Origin: Ciona intestinalis
Lineage: Eukaryota > Chordata > Ascidiacea > Phlebobranchia > Cionidae
Assembly: GCF_000224145.3 (NCBI RefSeq)
Contig: NC_020175.2
Span: 2,233,638-2,297,637 of the forward strand
Direction of reading: 5' to 3'
DNA: 64,000 bases
A program made the position numbers and the translations under genes. Below are positions 36,601-48,600 of this stretch, piece after piece; the stretch's first letter is position 1; every line of letters starts with the position of its first letter. The notes beneath the pieces are model-generated. The model was not told where the DNA came from, ran no database searches, and saw nothing but the letters and a program-made list of their open reading frames with translations.

Positions 36601-39600
36601 TTGAAATATGTATATTTTTAGATAAGGTTTATAAAAGTATAAGATTTACTTTACTAGCTAGGTTTTATGCTTTTTTTTGCCCCCCAAAAATATTTACAGA
36701 AAAATGTGTTAAAATGTACTATAGGCTTTGTTAATGGAACTTTGGAGTTGTATTTGTAAAGGCAATAGTTTACTGACAAAGCCATTTTGTACCCCAAATA
36801 AATTTAAAAGAATTTCCCAACTAAAATCCAGTCCATCCCATATAGTATGTGGAATTTCTGAAATATAAGCAAAAATGTTTATTTTGTTATTAGTGTTAAT
36901 TTGTTGTGATTTCCTATTTAAATTCTTTAGTTAAATAAATATAAAACACTTTTGGTGTTTTTTTTTTGTTAGAATAATAAGATGTTTGGATAAGTCTACT
37001 CTACAGAGACACCTTGTGATTCATAACGTTCAATATCTTTACCATTAGGTGTCTCTCCTGGGCACACAGATATGGTGGACCACAGAGGTAAATATTTCAT
37101 TTGCTCGACTGGAGGAAGGATACGAGAACGCCATGAAGGATTATTACAAGAAACAGGTAAAACCACGCAAAGTGTTTTACACAGCCGTTTTCAAAAATAT
37201 ACATTTTATTTTTGATCTTCTTAATCTCTTTGTGTCTTTGTGTCACACCACATTTAAAACTATAAAGATTTATCATTTTACGCAACTTTTAATGCCGTAC
37301 TTGAGCTTTCATGGTACACCAGTGTATTGCAAAACACCCATTTTGTATTTATCTGGACAATCGCACAATTTGAATACCCAAGAACTAAAATATCGGTGTT
37401 GGCACAACAGTTGGGGTGTTTGTCTCTAACCCAGAAGCCACTGGTTCAAGGCTCGTTGTGGCTACCAACCCAGAGGTTAGGGGTTCAAGGCTCATCATTG
37501 CTACTATTGATTTTTTGCAGATAAATCAGTTGAATACATTGATTGGTTTATTAATTGGTGATTTGACAAAGAACGATCGTCAAAACATCATGACCATCTG
37601 CACCATTGACGTGCATGCTAAGGATGTGGTGGGAAAACTCATTGATCAAAAGGTTTAAAAATTTCATGGTTTGACTGTTTAGTTATAACAGTAAATTTTC
37701 TTAATCGTAGCTTATGATTTAAACAGTTTCCATAACAATTTTTTTCTTAATTTTTTTTTAGTTTTCTCAAAAGCCTTTTTTACTTGTGGTATCTAAACGA
37801 ATAATCAAAAGGTTGAATTGTTTACTTTGTCTAAATCTAAATCCTACGATTTCCATCTAAACCCTACAATTTCTATCTAAACCCTAATATTTCCATCTAA
37901 ACCCTAATATTTCCATCTAAACCCCAATATTCCTATCTAAACCCCAATATTCCTATCTAAACCCTAATATTTCTATTTAAACCCTAATATTTCTATCTAA
38001 ACCCTAATATTTCTAGATTGACAGCGCACAAGCTTTCTTGTGGCTCTCACAACTTCGTCTTCGATGGGATGACAAACTCAACCATGTGTTTGCGAACATA
38101 TGTGACGCTCAGTTCCTTTATTCATATGAATACCTCGGCTGCACACCACGTCTGGTGATCACGCCTCTAACAGATAGGTAGGTTTAGCTCCTATAAGGAA
38201 TTAAACTCTTTTTTCCTTTTCTATTTTGTTGCTAGGAAGTTTACAAGTAGGTAGTTTAGTTTTGGCTCTTTAATAAAAAAAAGATTCCTTATTTTATTTA
38301 TTTTTTGTTGATGTGTGTTTTTTTTTCAGCATTATGCTTAAGGTGTTCTGTATATTATAGACATATATAGACATGCTGAATATTATACACAAGTTACACC
38401 TGTGATGTATATTATAGACATAAAGGGTCTATACTCTGGTAGAGTATTACCTTTTCATCACTGTTTTTAATGGTTGTTTTAACTTGGTATATTTGTTATT
38501 GGTTGGTTAGTTTTGTCAATACGTTTAAGGGGTTATAATATTTTTAACGAAGAGTTAGAACATACCGAATAAACAACAGTCGAAAACGCGCTTACAGTTA
38601 AATACATGTTTACTTTTAATTTAAAGAAAATAGTGGTCGCTACATCTAGCAGACAAACTTTGTGTCTTTTTAAGAATCTATTTTATACAGATTTAGAATC
38701 TATGTTATAGAAAATGTTTAAGATACTTTGTTGTCAAATTAGATATATAGTAGGATAGGGGAAGACGTGACACCTTTAGCACGCAATATTTAAATATCCT
38801 AATCGTGTTTTTTAAACAATTAACAACGGTCGAGTCATGAGGATACATTTTTATAATTAGTTGAATATTCTTTGTTTACTACCAAATGGTACGAGAAAAT
38901 AGAATGAAAAGGTGTCTCATCTTCCCTACCCTACTATACCAAAAATTACTGTTAGGAACTGCATATAAATACTTTAACACCCCCCCTCCAGATGCTACAT
39001 CACTTTGACCCAGTCACTTCATTTAACCATGAGTGGAGCACCCGCTGGACCAGCAGGAACAGGTAAAACTGAAACTACAAAAGATCTGGGTCGTGCACTT
39101 GGTATGATGGTGTATGTGTTCAATTGCTCGGAACAGATGGATTACAAATCCATTGGAAATATTTACAAGGTAAAATATTTATGTATATTTTTTAAAATGT
39201 GGTATTTTTAAATGAGTTTTGAGCTGTATGTTTATGTGATGTTTTTAGAATTTTGAGTTCTATGTTTTTGGGTGTAGTGGTTGTGTCCTATATTTAACGT
39301 TTGGTGTAAAATCTTGGTTTTATTTTGCCTATAATTTACAGCTTTGTAACTAACTGAAACTACACTAATGAAGTTAGGTTTATTGTATTGTCTGTAGGGT
39401 GTAACGGTCACGCCTTTTATCCAAAACAATATTTTTTCTTTTTTACCAATAAGTGTGTTTTAAAAACTGTCGTTTTACCGTTACTACCCGTCTTTTCGCT
39501 CTTGTAAGCGCTCCTGTTCTTCGATATCGTGACCAAAGAAACAAAATAAATTTCATTCATTCATTCAAGTTATTTTAAAAAGTGTGTAAGATTTTGAATT

Positions 39601-42600
39601 TAGGAAAGTATTTTATTTTTAAATTTCCAAATCTACATTTTGCCAAAAATATTAATACAAATACTTTTTGTTTAAAATTCTTCTTTTTTTCAGGGTTTAG
39701 CGCAAACTGGTGCGTGGGGATGCTTTGATGAATTCAACAGAATTTCAGTTGAAGTGTTATCTGTTGTGGCTGTGCAGGTACTTTATGTTTATTAGTAATA
39801 TTACAATATACATGGTATCTCGTAAGCTGGCATGAGGTGTATGAACACCTGTGTTATAACAACTGTCGTTTTCCGGCCACGCTAAAATAACGTAAGTTAC
39901 ATTCATTTATTTGATATAGTAGGGTGGGGGGAGCAGGACACTTTTAGCACATAATATCCAAATATCCTGATCATGTTTTAAACAATTAACAACAGTCTAT
40001 GGAAGTAGTGAAGATATGGTTTTATACTTCTTTGAATGTTCTTTGTTTGCTACCAAATGGGACGAAAAAATAGAATGAAAAGGAGTCTCATCTTCCCCCA
40101 CCTTACTAAATTTATATTTATAAAACAACACTTTACAATGTATTACTATAAAAAATACATAATCTATTTTTTTGGAAGAATGAATGAACGTAACTTATGT
40201 TATTTAAGGTAACAGGGTAATGATAGTGAGTATAACATGAGTGTTTATTTCATACAGCTCGTAATCGTTCCGATTTACCATAAATGTAACTAGTAACTAT
40301 GGGTGATTAGTGTTGTGAGAAATTTTTTTCAATTTTTTTCTCATTTTATTAATTTTCGAATACTAATTAATCTAACAATTAAGAAATGTTTAAATGAAAC
40401 TATAACTGTTTTTTATTTTTAAATACTTTATTTTTATTCTTTATTTAACTATTTGTAGAAATTTTTACCTATAAACAGTATAATTTTCAATATTAATAAA
40501 ATGCATTAAACTATAGGTTAAAATAAAATTTTTTGTATGCAAACAGCTAAATGTATAATCTTATACAAGAAATAAGAAAATTCTACCTTTCATGTTATTT
40601 TAATAAAAAAAGATAAAAAATTCCCCTGTCTATGATATTTTAATAAAAAAAGATGAAAAAATTCTACTGTCTGTGTTATTTTAATAAAAAAAATTCTTCT
40701 TTTTAAAGTATTTCATACTTTTTTACCCCGCAGGTTAAAACCATTCAAGATGCAATCAAAGAAAAGCGTGACAAATTTGACTTCTTGGGTGAAAATATTC
40801 GATTAGTTCCATCGGTTGGTCTCTTCATTACCATGAACCCTGGTTATGCCGGTCGAACTGAACTACCTGAGAATCTGAAGGCTTTATTTAGGTATGTGGA
40901 AGTTATTTATTTGTTTATTAACATTTTTAGAAATTTAGGTGCATAGAATCAAACTTCTTCACTTTAAGGGCTTCAAGAACTGCAATTAGGGTCTGGTAAC
41001 AGAATTTTAAATGGATTTTACCCAAAAAAACTTTTACTGCGTGTTTTTTTACACAAATATGCCCACAGTATTACCCTATCCTAACATTTTTAAAACATTT
41101 TTATTTTTGTTTTCTATTTTTTCGACTTCATCTTAACCTCTCCCAACAAAGCTATAGAGTTGCTTTTGTCACGATCAAAACACAAACTTTAAACACAGAT
41201 ATAAACTCATTTAAATTACCTATCCAAACATTTTTCCATTAATTAGGAAAAAAAAGTTTTTGTTTTTGTAATTATAAAACCTGACCCATATTTTTAAAAT
41301 TTTAAATATAAAACCTGACCCATGTTTAAAAAAATTTAAATTTAAAACCTATACAAACATAAAACCTGAACAAATATAAACCTGACCAAAACCCATCACA
41401 CAGACCCTGTGCAATGGTGGTTCCTGACTTTGCCATGATATGCGAGATCATGTTGGTGGCAGAAGGTTTTATCGACAACAGGCTTCTCGCCCGTAAATTC
41501 ATCACCTTGTACACATTATGCCGGGAACTGCTATCCAAGCAAGACCATTATGATTGGGGGTTAAGGGCAATCAAGTCTGTACTGGTCGTAGCTGGTGCTT
41601 TGAAAAGAAGTGATCCAGGTAGAGCAGAGGACCAGGTAAGTGAATTTTTAACACTTTGTTGAAATTTTTACACACAATTTTTTCTTTGCGTACACTTTTA
41701 TTTCTATTACAAGTTTAGCTTAAATTAAAATAAATGGCTTGTTTGTCCGCTAGGTGTAGCGACCACGCTTATTTTAACTAACTAAATATAAAAATGTTTT
41801 GAACTGTAAGGGTGTTTTAACAACTGTTGTTTTGTCGCTATATCCTGTCTTTTTGTTTAAAATATTTCTAAATCTTCGCTACTGTAATCGAAGAGACAAA
41901 TAAAAGTTATTATTATTATACAATTTTAGAAATTTTCTTCATACTTAGTAAATTACAAGTACCATGACACAATAGTTAGCGTTCCTGCCTCTAATTCAGA
42001 GGTAATGGGTTCAAGGCTCGTCGCCAGAAAAATACAATAAAAATCACCAACAAAGTAACATTTGTGGTTACTCGTGAGCTGACCAGAGGTGTATAAAACA
42101 GAACACCTGTGTTATGGCAACTGTCGTTTTCCGGCCACGCGAGAATAAAGCAAGTTACATTACATTCCGGGTTAAGCATTATTTTTTAAAAATTTAGTTG
42201 ACAGACAGTTAATTCAACTGCTCTGTAATACATAAGCATAACCTTATTGTCTGACAAACTCTGGGACAATGTCATGTGATACTTCTGTAACAACAATTAT
42301 TGTTGTATAGTTTCTTTGTTGGATAAAATCTAATTTTGAAATCCTCATATAGGTCTTGATGCGAGCTCTTCGTGACTTCAACATCCCTAAGATCGTTACT
42401 GATGATCTTCCTGTCTNNNNNNNNNNNNNNNNNNNNNNNNNNNNNNNNNNNNNNNNNNNNNNNNNNTCGCTGCTACCATTGTGGGCGTATGTGTCCTTGG
42501 GCAAGACACTTTACAGCAATTGCTTCTACCCAGTGGTCACTAATGGATTGTCCAAATTATCAGCCATACATAAAAAAATGAAAAAATCCCCCAAAATACC

Positions 42601-45600
42601 CACAAAGTAACATACATGGTAACTCGTAAGCTGGCACGAGGTGTTAAACCCGTGTGATAACGACTGTTGTTTTCCAGCCACGCGAGTATAAAGTAAGTTA
42701 CATTCATTTATTCTTTCGTTCACCCACTTACTTCTATGCAGTGCAGGTTGATTTGAACGACAAATAAATTGTGCACAATTTTTTGTTCATTGTTTTATGT
42801 TTTTTTTGGTGGAATAAAGAGACATTTCTTTGCTTAATTACTTTTTTTATTTGGAAATGTTGGCCAAAAATGTGGTAACAGAAAACTATTGGTATTTTTA
42901 AATAACTCTCTCCAATCTTGCCATTTTACTTTGATAAAGTAAATAAGAGCCTTTGGACTGAAAAGTTTTTGTATTCAGGCTCTGAAAATGGGCAACTGAT
43001 TTTGAAAACTTCTAAGTCACCATTGAATACACTCTTCTGCTTATAAATATGAATGTAGTTTTCCATAAATATGGTCCTTTTAAAATGATTACTATTCTGA
43101 TTACTATAAATCGCTTGTGGGTTTTGTAAAATAAAACTATAAAAAATAAGTTAAAAATTAAAAAAAACTTAAAAAAATTATTTGTTAATCATTTTTTTCA
43201 GGAATCCATCGTTCAGTTGAAATTACAACCGGAGGATAATTTCCTTCTAAAAATTGTTCAGTTAGAAGAACTTCTAGGTGTGCGTCACTCTGTGTTCGTT
43301 ATTGGAAATGCCGGAACTGGAAAATCACAGGTATTTGTCAAGTTGTAATGAAATACCTTTTGGTAAATTAATGATTTTTGGATTTTTTGTTTAACTTGAT
43401 ACTAATATACATATATATATTTATTTCTACATGACACAGTTTAATATGTGGTTTTGCTAACTTTTGACCCAGTCCAATTTATGTCTTTAGAAAAACCCAA
43501 GTTATTGCAATTCTTACTTTGTTTTTGGAATTACAAGATATTTAGTTCATTGTACATTGTAACAACTGTTGTTTTGTCGCTTAATCGTTTCATTTCATTT
43601 AACGTATTCCTAAATCTTTATTACCGGAATCGAAGAGACAAATAAAAGTATTTTTATGTTTATATGTTTTAACACTTTCCGCACCAGGTTTTAAAATCTT
43701 TGAACAAAACTTATCAACTGATGAAAAAGAAACCAATGTGGGTGGATCTCAATCCTAAAGCCGTCACTAACAATGAACTGTATGGTGAGTTTGTTTGTAT
43801 TAATTCAAACCTCAAAATTAGGATAAATTGAATGAATGAATGAATAATTGAATGAATGAATGTAACTTACTTTATCCTTGCCAGGCCATAAAACGACAGT
43901 CATTATAACATGGGTGTTCTGTTTCATACACCTCGTGCCAGTCTACGAGTTACCATGTATGTTACTTTGGGGGTGATAATTTTTTGGGGGGATTTTTATG
44001 TATGGCGGATAGAGTAGACAGCCCATTAGTGACCACTGGGTTGGAGCTTGAGTTTTTTAAATTAAAAATATTGAGTTTAAATTTTCTAAATTGGAAAACT
44101 GGGCTTTCAGTTCATGCCTTGCAAAAAGCATTTCAAACATTTATTAAAAAAGCCATCAATACCATAAGACTGAATGACTCAAAAACAATACTTCATTTCT
44201 CCAGGTGTTATCAACCCAGCAACAAGAGAATGGAAAGATGGATTATTCTCCACTATTATGAGGGATCTTTCCAATGTAACTCATGATGGTCCAAAGTGGA
44301 TTGTATTGGACGGTGATATTGATCCTATGTGGATTGAATCTCTCAATACAGTCATGGATGACAACAAGGTAGTTAGATTGTTGTGTAGCGGTTGACAGTG
44401 TTTTGAGTGCAGGTTTTAGTATAGTAGGGTGGGGAAGATGGGACACCTTTTTATTCCATTTTCTCGTCTAATTTTGTAGTTAACAAATAACACTCAAATA
44501 TTATAAACCGTATCCTCATGACTTCAATAGACTGTTGTTAATTAGAAATTTGAATATTATATGTTAAATTTGTACCATCTTCCCCCACACTACTAAATAT
44601 TGCTGTGTAGCGGTTTAGTGTGCTTTCAGCACAGATTTTAATATTAGGTTTTATCCAAATATTTGCCAACCCAGTGGTCACTGAAGGCATGTTGGTGTTG
44701 GTGGAAATGATAACCACTCACAAGTTTTAAACTTAACTTGGAAGTAAAAGAACTGTCACCATAGAACTTAACACATGTAGAATTAAACACAAATTCTATA
44801 CACACCATGTGTTACAATTATGACATTTAACATACATTGTTATTGCAGAGTATTCCCTAATGCTCATAATGTTTTAATCTTTGTAATGTAAATAACCTAA
44901 AACTAATTATGTACCGGTAGAAACTTTTTCTACATAAAATATATATTTCATTAAATATGACACACTACAGTTTATAAATTTGGTAATTCTTAATTCTATG
45001 ATTCCTACATGCTACATATTATATTACTATTTTTTCCAATAAAGTTTTCACATTTTATATTATTGTAATGTTATTTTAGGTGTTGACACTTGCCAGCAAT
45101 GAGCGCATTCCACTGACACCTTCCATGAGGATGTTGTTTGAGATCAGTCACTTAAAAGCTGCAACTCCTGCTACAGTATCAAGGTAACATGAGGCATAAG
45201 TTTGAAATTGACTGGTTTATATCTAGTCTGGAAATGCACCTTAATACTGATACCATTGTGGGCGTATGTGTCCTTGGGCAAGACACTTAACTGCAATTGC
45301 GCCAACCCAGTGGTCACTAATGGGTTGTCCAAATTATCAGCCATACATAAAAAATGAAAAAAAATCCCCAAATAATAATTACCCACAAAGTAACATACGT
45401 GGTAACTCGTAAGCTGGCACGAGGTGTTAAACCCGTGTGATAACCACGGCCACTCGAGGATAAAGTAAGTATCATCCAATTTTAGTCTATTTTTTAATTT
45501 TTTTTTGGTTGTTTTTTTTGCTTTTTTAAATTTTAGAGCGAAGCTAAACTATGCTAAAAATGGTTTTTGTGTATTTTAATTACTTTGCAACATTTAAGAT

Positions 45601-48600
45601 GTGGTGTATTAGTTAAAGTGGTGGTCACATTAAATATATTTTGTATTAATAAAAAAATAGCACTATACTCTAAAAATATTAAACTATAAATAGACTACTT
45701 CAGCTTTTACAAGGTTATACATAAAAAGCCGCAAAAGTGTAAATAATACTATACACAAAAAAGCGGCCGTTGCATTTCTGAGTCTTTTATAAAAAATCTT
45801 ATTAAATAGTTAAATTTTAGTGATACGATTTCTGATTATATTACGAGGTACGTTAAAAATCAAACTAAATTGATTTACGCAAATCCCACAGAGCTGGTAT
45901 TCTGTTTGTGAACCCCGCTGATCTTGGTTGGAACCCCCCAGTATCAAGCTGGATTGATCAACGCGAGGTGCAATCAGAGAGAGCAAATTTGACAATTCTG
46001 TTCGATAAATATGTTCCACCCATACTGGATGCTCTCAAAACAAGGTATGGAATAACTAATATGCAATTATTAACTCGTGTTTTTCTGACAAAGGTCTAAG
46101 TGTTGGGGTAATGGGGCAATCCTGGTCTAAATCCTAGGACCCATGGTGTACTGCTGCGGGACCTTACCCATATAGAGTAGAATACATAATGGGATACTGT
46201 TGAGCACTGTTTAAGATTACAAAGTGTTGCTTGCTGTGTTTACTGTAGAGTAATATTAATGTGCAGTGGAATTTGCCTTTTTGTAATGTAACAGTGTACA
46301 ATATTCATAATAAGCAAACTTCCTATTTAAAATCTCCTGAATTTTTCTAAGGTTCTTGTGTCTAAAATCCAATGTCAGTAAAATAAACTTACAATAAAAA
46401 ATGTTAACATTTTAATTACTTATGTAAAAAAATCTGAAAAAAATGGTAAAGATAAGATTTGACCTTAGCATGCTTGCAACCCAAAAATGTGTGTCATAGT
46501 ATTGCAGTTGCAGGTTTAAACCATTTCAACAGTGCCTTTCATGTGTGGAAAAACCTGTTATATGATACAGTATATAGTTCAAAGCGTTAGCTTTAAATAA
46601 GCTACATTTGGTGTTCGACCCTAAGAGGATAAATAAATTGTCCGGCGCCGTGAAAAATTGGTTAAAAAAACAACAATAAAATAATTACCATAATAGTAAA
46701 ATACATGGTAACTGGTAAGCGGGGGCATCCGTGTTATAATAACTGTCGTTTTCCCGCCATGCGAGGATAAAGCAAGTTAAATTCATTCATTCATTCAAGT
46801 TACATTCATTTATTTCTATTTACTCTTTTACAAAACAATTTTATGCAGATTCAAGACAATCATTCCAATTCCTGAACAAAGTATGATTCAGATGTTGTGT
46901 TATATGCTTGAGGTGCTCCTGACTCCTGAAAACACTCCCCCGGACTGCCCAAAAGATCTTTACGAGCTTTACTTTGTTTTTGCTTGCATCTGGGCCTTTG
47001 GAGGAGCCATGTTTCAAGATCAGGTGATTTTATAATTTAATTTTATGATTTCACAGTTTTTAAAAATTTTTTAATGATTTTACACCTAATTTTTTCTGTT
47101 ATTTTTTTAAATTTCTGATAATTCGTTTCATTTACAATATCATATCCACCAACAATTCTAACTCAACCATTTTCCCAGCTTGTTGACCACAGAGTTGAGT
47201 TCAGCAAATGGTGGACCACGGAGTTCAAAACGATCAAGTTCCCATCCCATGGAACAGTCTTTGAGTATTTTATTGACAGCAACACAAAGAAATTCACCCC
47301 ATGGAATGAAAAAGTTCCACAGTTTGAACTTGACCCAGAAATGCCACTGCAGGTCTGTTGTGTGTTTTTATACATAGGTTTTAGGACTAATATATGGAAC
47401 CTATAGGATTTAGGATAACAAATCGGGAATTAAAATGTTTAATATTTTACATCTTATATTTACACTTTTTGACCTTTTATGTATAATATAGTGAAAGCTA
47501 AAACAGTTAGCTGGTTCTTTACCTTGTACATTCTTATACCCATTTTACATAGTAAAATGTTTATGGGAATAGCAATTTGCATAAAGTTGTTATTTTGTAA
47601 CTCGCTAACGGCGTTATTTTGCATGGTCATCGGTTTATGCGGGAATTATAATTGAATTAGCTTATTTTAGCGCATTATCGTTATATCAGATTTATATTAT
47701 AATTTCTTATACTTTGTGCTGCTATTAACAACTAAAAACTGTAAAAATATTAACCCCAATAACCATTAGGCTGTTAAAAGTGAGACTGTCTTTTCACTAT
47801 ACTTTTCTTTACTCGCATGTTCTTGTTTACACGCACAATACAAGTAACAACCAACCTCCTACAGCAGATTACACGCTTATGATGTTATGCCTGCTAACTT
47901 TGTTCTTGCGAGTGAATATGCAAGTCTTTACGCGCATAAAAGTGACCATGCAAAAAAAACGGCATTAGTTTACTATTTTTATCATTTTTAGGTGCTAGTT
48001 TTCTATTAATACAAATTAATATACTATAATCACAACTGCAACTGCCACATTACAAATATCCAACCTGTTTAAAATTTCTTCTTTTTTTCACAGGCTGTCC
48101 TTGTCCATAACTCGGAAACGATTTGCATTAAATATTTCATGGATTTATTAATGGCTAAATGTCGCCCTGTAATGTTGGTGGGTAACGCTGGTGTAGGGAA
48201 GTCAGTTCTGGTCAGTAACAAACTCAGCAGTCTTGACCAAGAGGATTATGTTGTCACTAATGTTCCGTTTAACTACTACACCACATCTCAAATGTTGCAA
48301 AGTAATTACTATATCAATTGTTTTTATCATAATTTAGCTATAAAATTATAAAAAAAATAAAATATTTTAGTAATTTGTAACAAAATTGTTTTTCTATTTT
48401 TTTGTTGTGTTAGTTTTATGTTTTGTATTATATTTTGTAAAGTATTCTGACTTTAAATATTTATTTTTTATTAAAAACTAACATTCTGTTCGCAATGAAT
48501 TTCACCAAACTTAAATGGGTTTTAATAAAACATACATTTTTTTTTCTATGACATCAATTCATGAAAACACATTCTGTATATTAGCCATACAAATTACATT

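Larger units (their letters stand above)
26109..37652 (+). other. dynein distal tail and linker (DHC_N2), exons 21-37
   Basis: Exons: 26109-26206, 26939-27095, 28250-28419, 28690-28798, 28938-29054, 29468-29584, 29891-30091, 30706-30858, 31469-31603, 32425-32547, 33030-33152, 34118-34342, 34904-35105, 35916-36045, 36423-36588, 37049-37156, 37521-37652. Strong landmarks are [48 protein letters not shown] and QIWWTTEV. The linker is the mechanical lever crossing the AAA ring. Many exons here are phase 0. The exon 22-23 intron contains a 362-base gap with no coding loss. Confidence 0.93.
38017..41635 (+). other. dynein AAA1 module, exons 38-42
   Basis: Exons: 38017-38177, 38992-39169, 39694-39777, 40734-40891, 41404-41635. 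This is the main ATPase site. Walker A GPAGTGKT is at 39047-39070 (about residue 1852) and Walker B CFDEFN at 39721-39738. The sensor-I stretch [19 protein letters not shown] is in exon 41. All key residues for hydrolysis are intact, so the motor is predicted active. Confidence 0.95.
42353..46044 (+). other. dynein AAA2 module, exons 43-48 (exon 43 broken by a gap)
   Basis: Exons: 42353-42416 (then gap), 43202-43330, 43688-43784, 44205-44368, 45080-45183, 45892-46044. The P-loop GNAGTGKS is at 43304-43327 and the Walker B region reads [12 protein letters not shown] in exon 46. Exon 43 ends mid-codon in the 50-N run after DDLPV. About 28 residues expected before ESIVQL (start of exon 44) are absent, which is more than 50 bases, so the gap length is nominal. 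Confidence 0.92.

Noticed and set aside
37835..38014. Plant-type telomere repeat (CTAAACCC)
   Set aside because: The unit is 20 bp with CTAAACCCTAA only as a part; it is a local intronic minisatellite.
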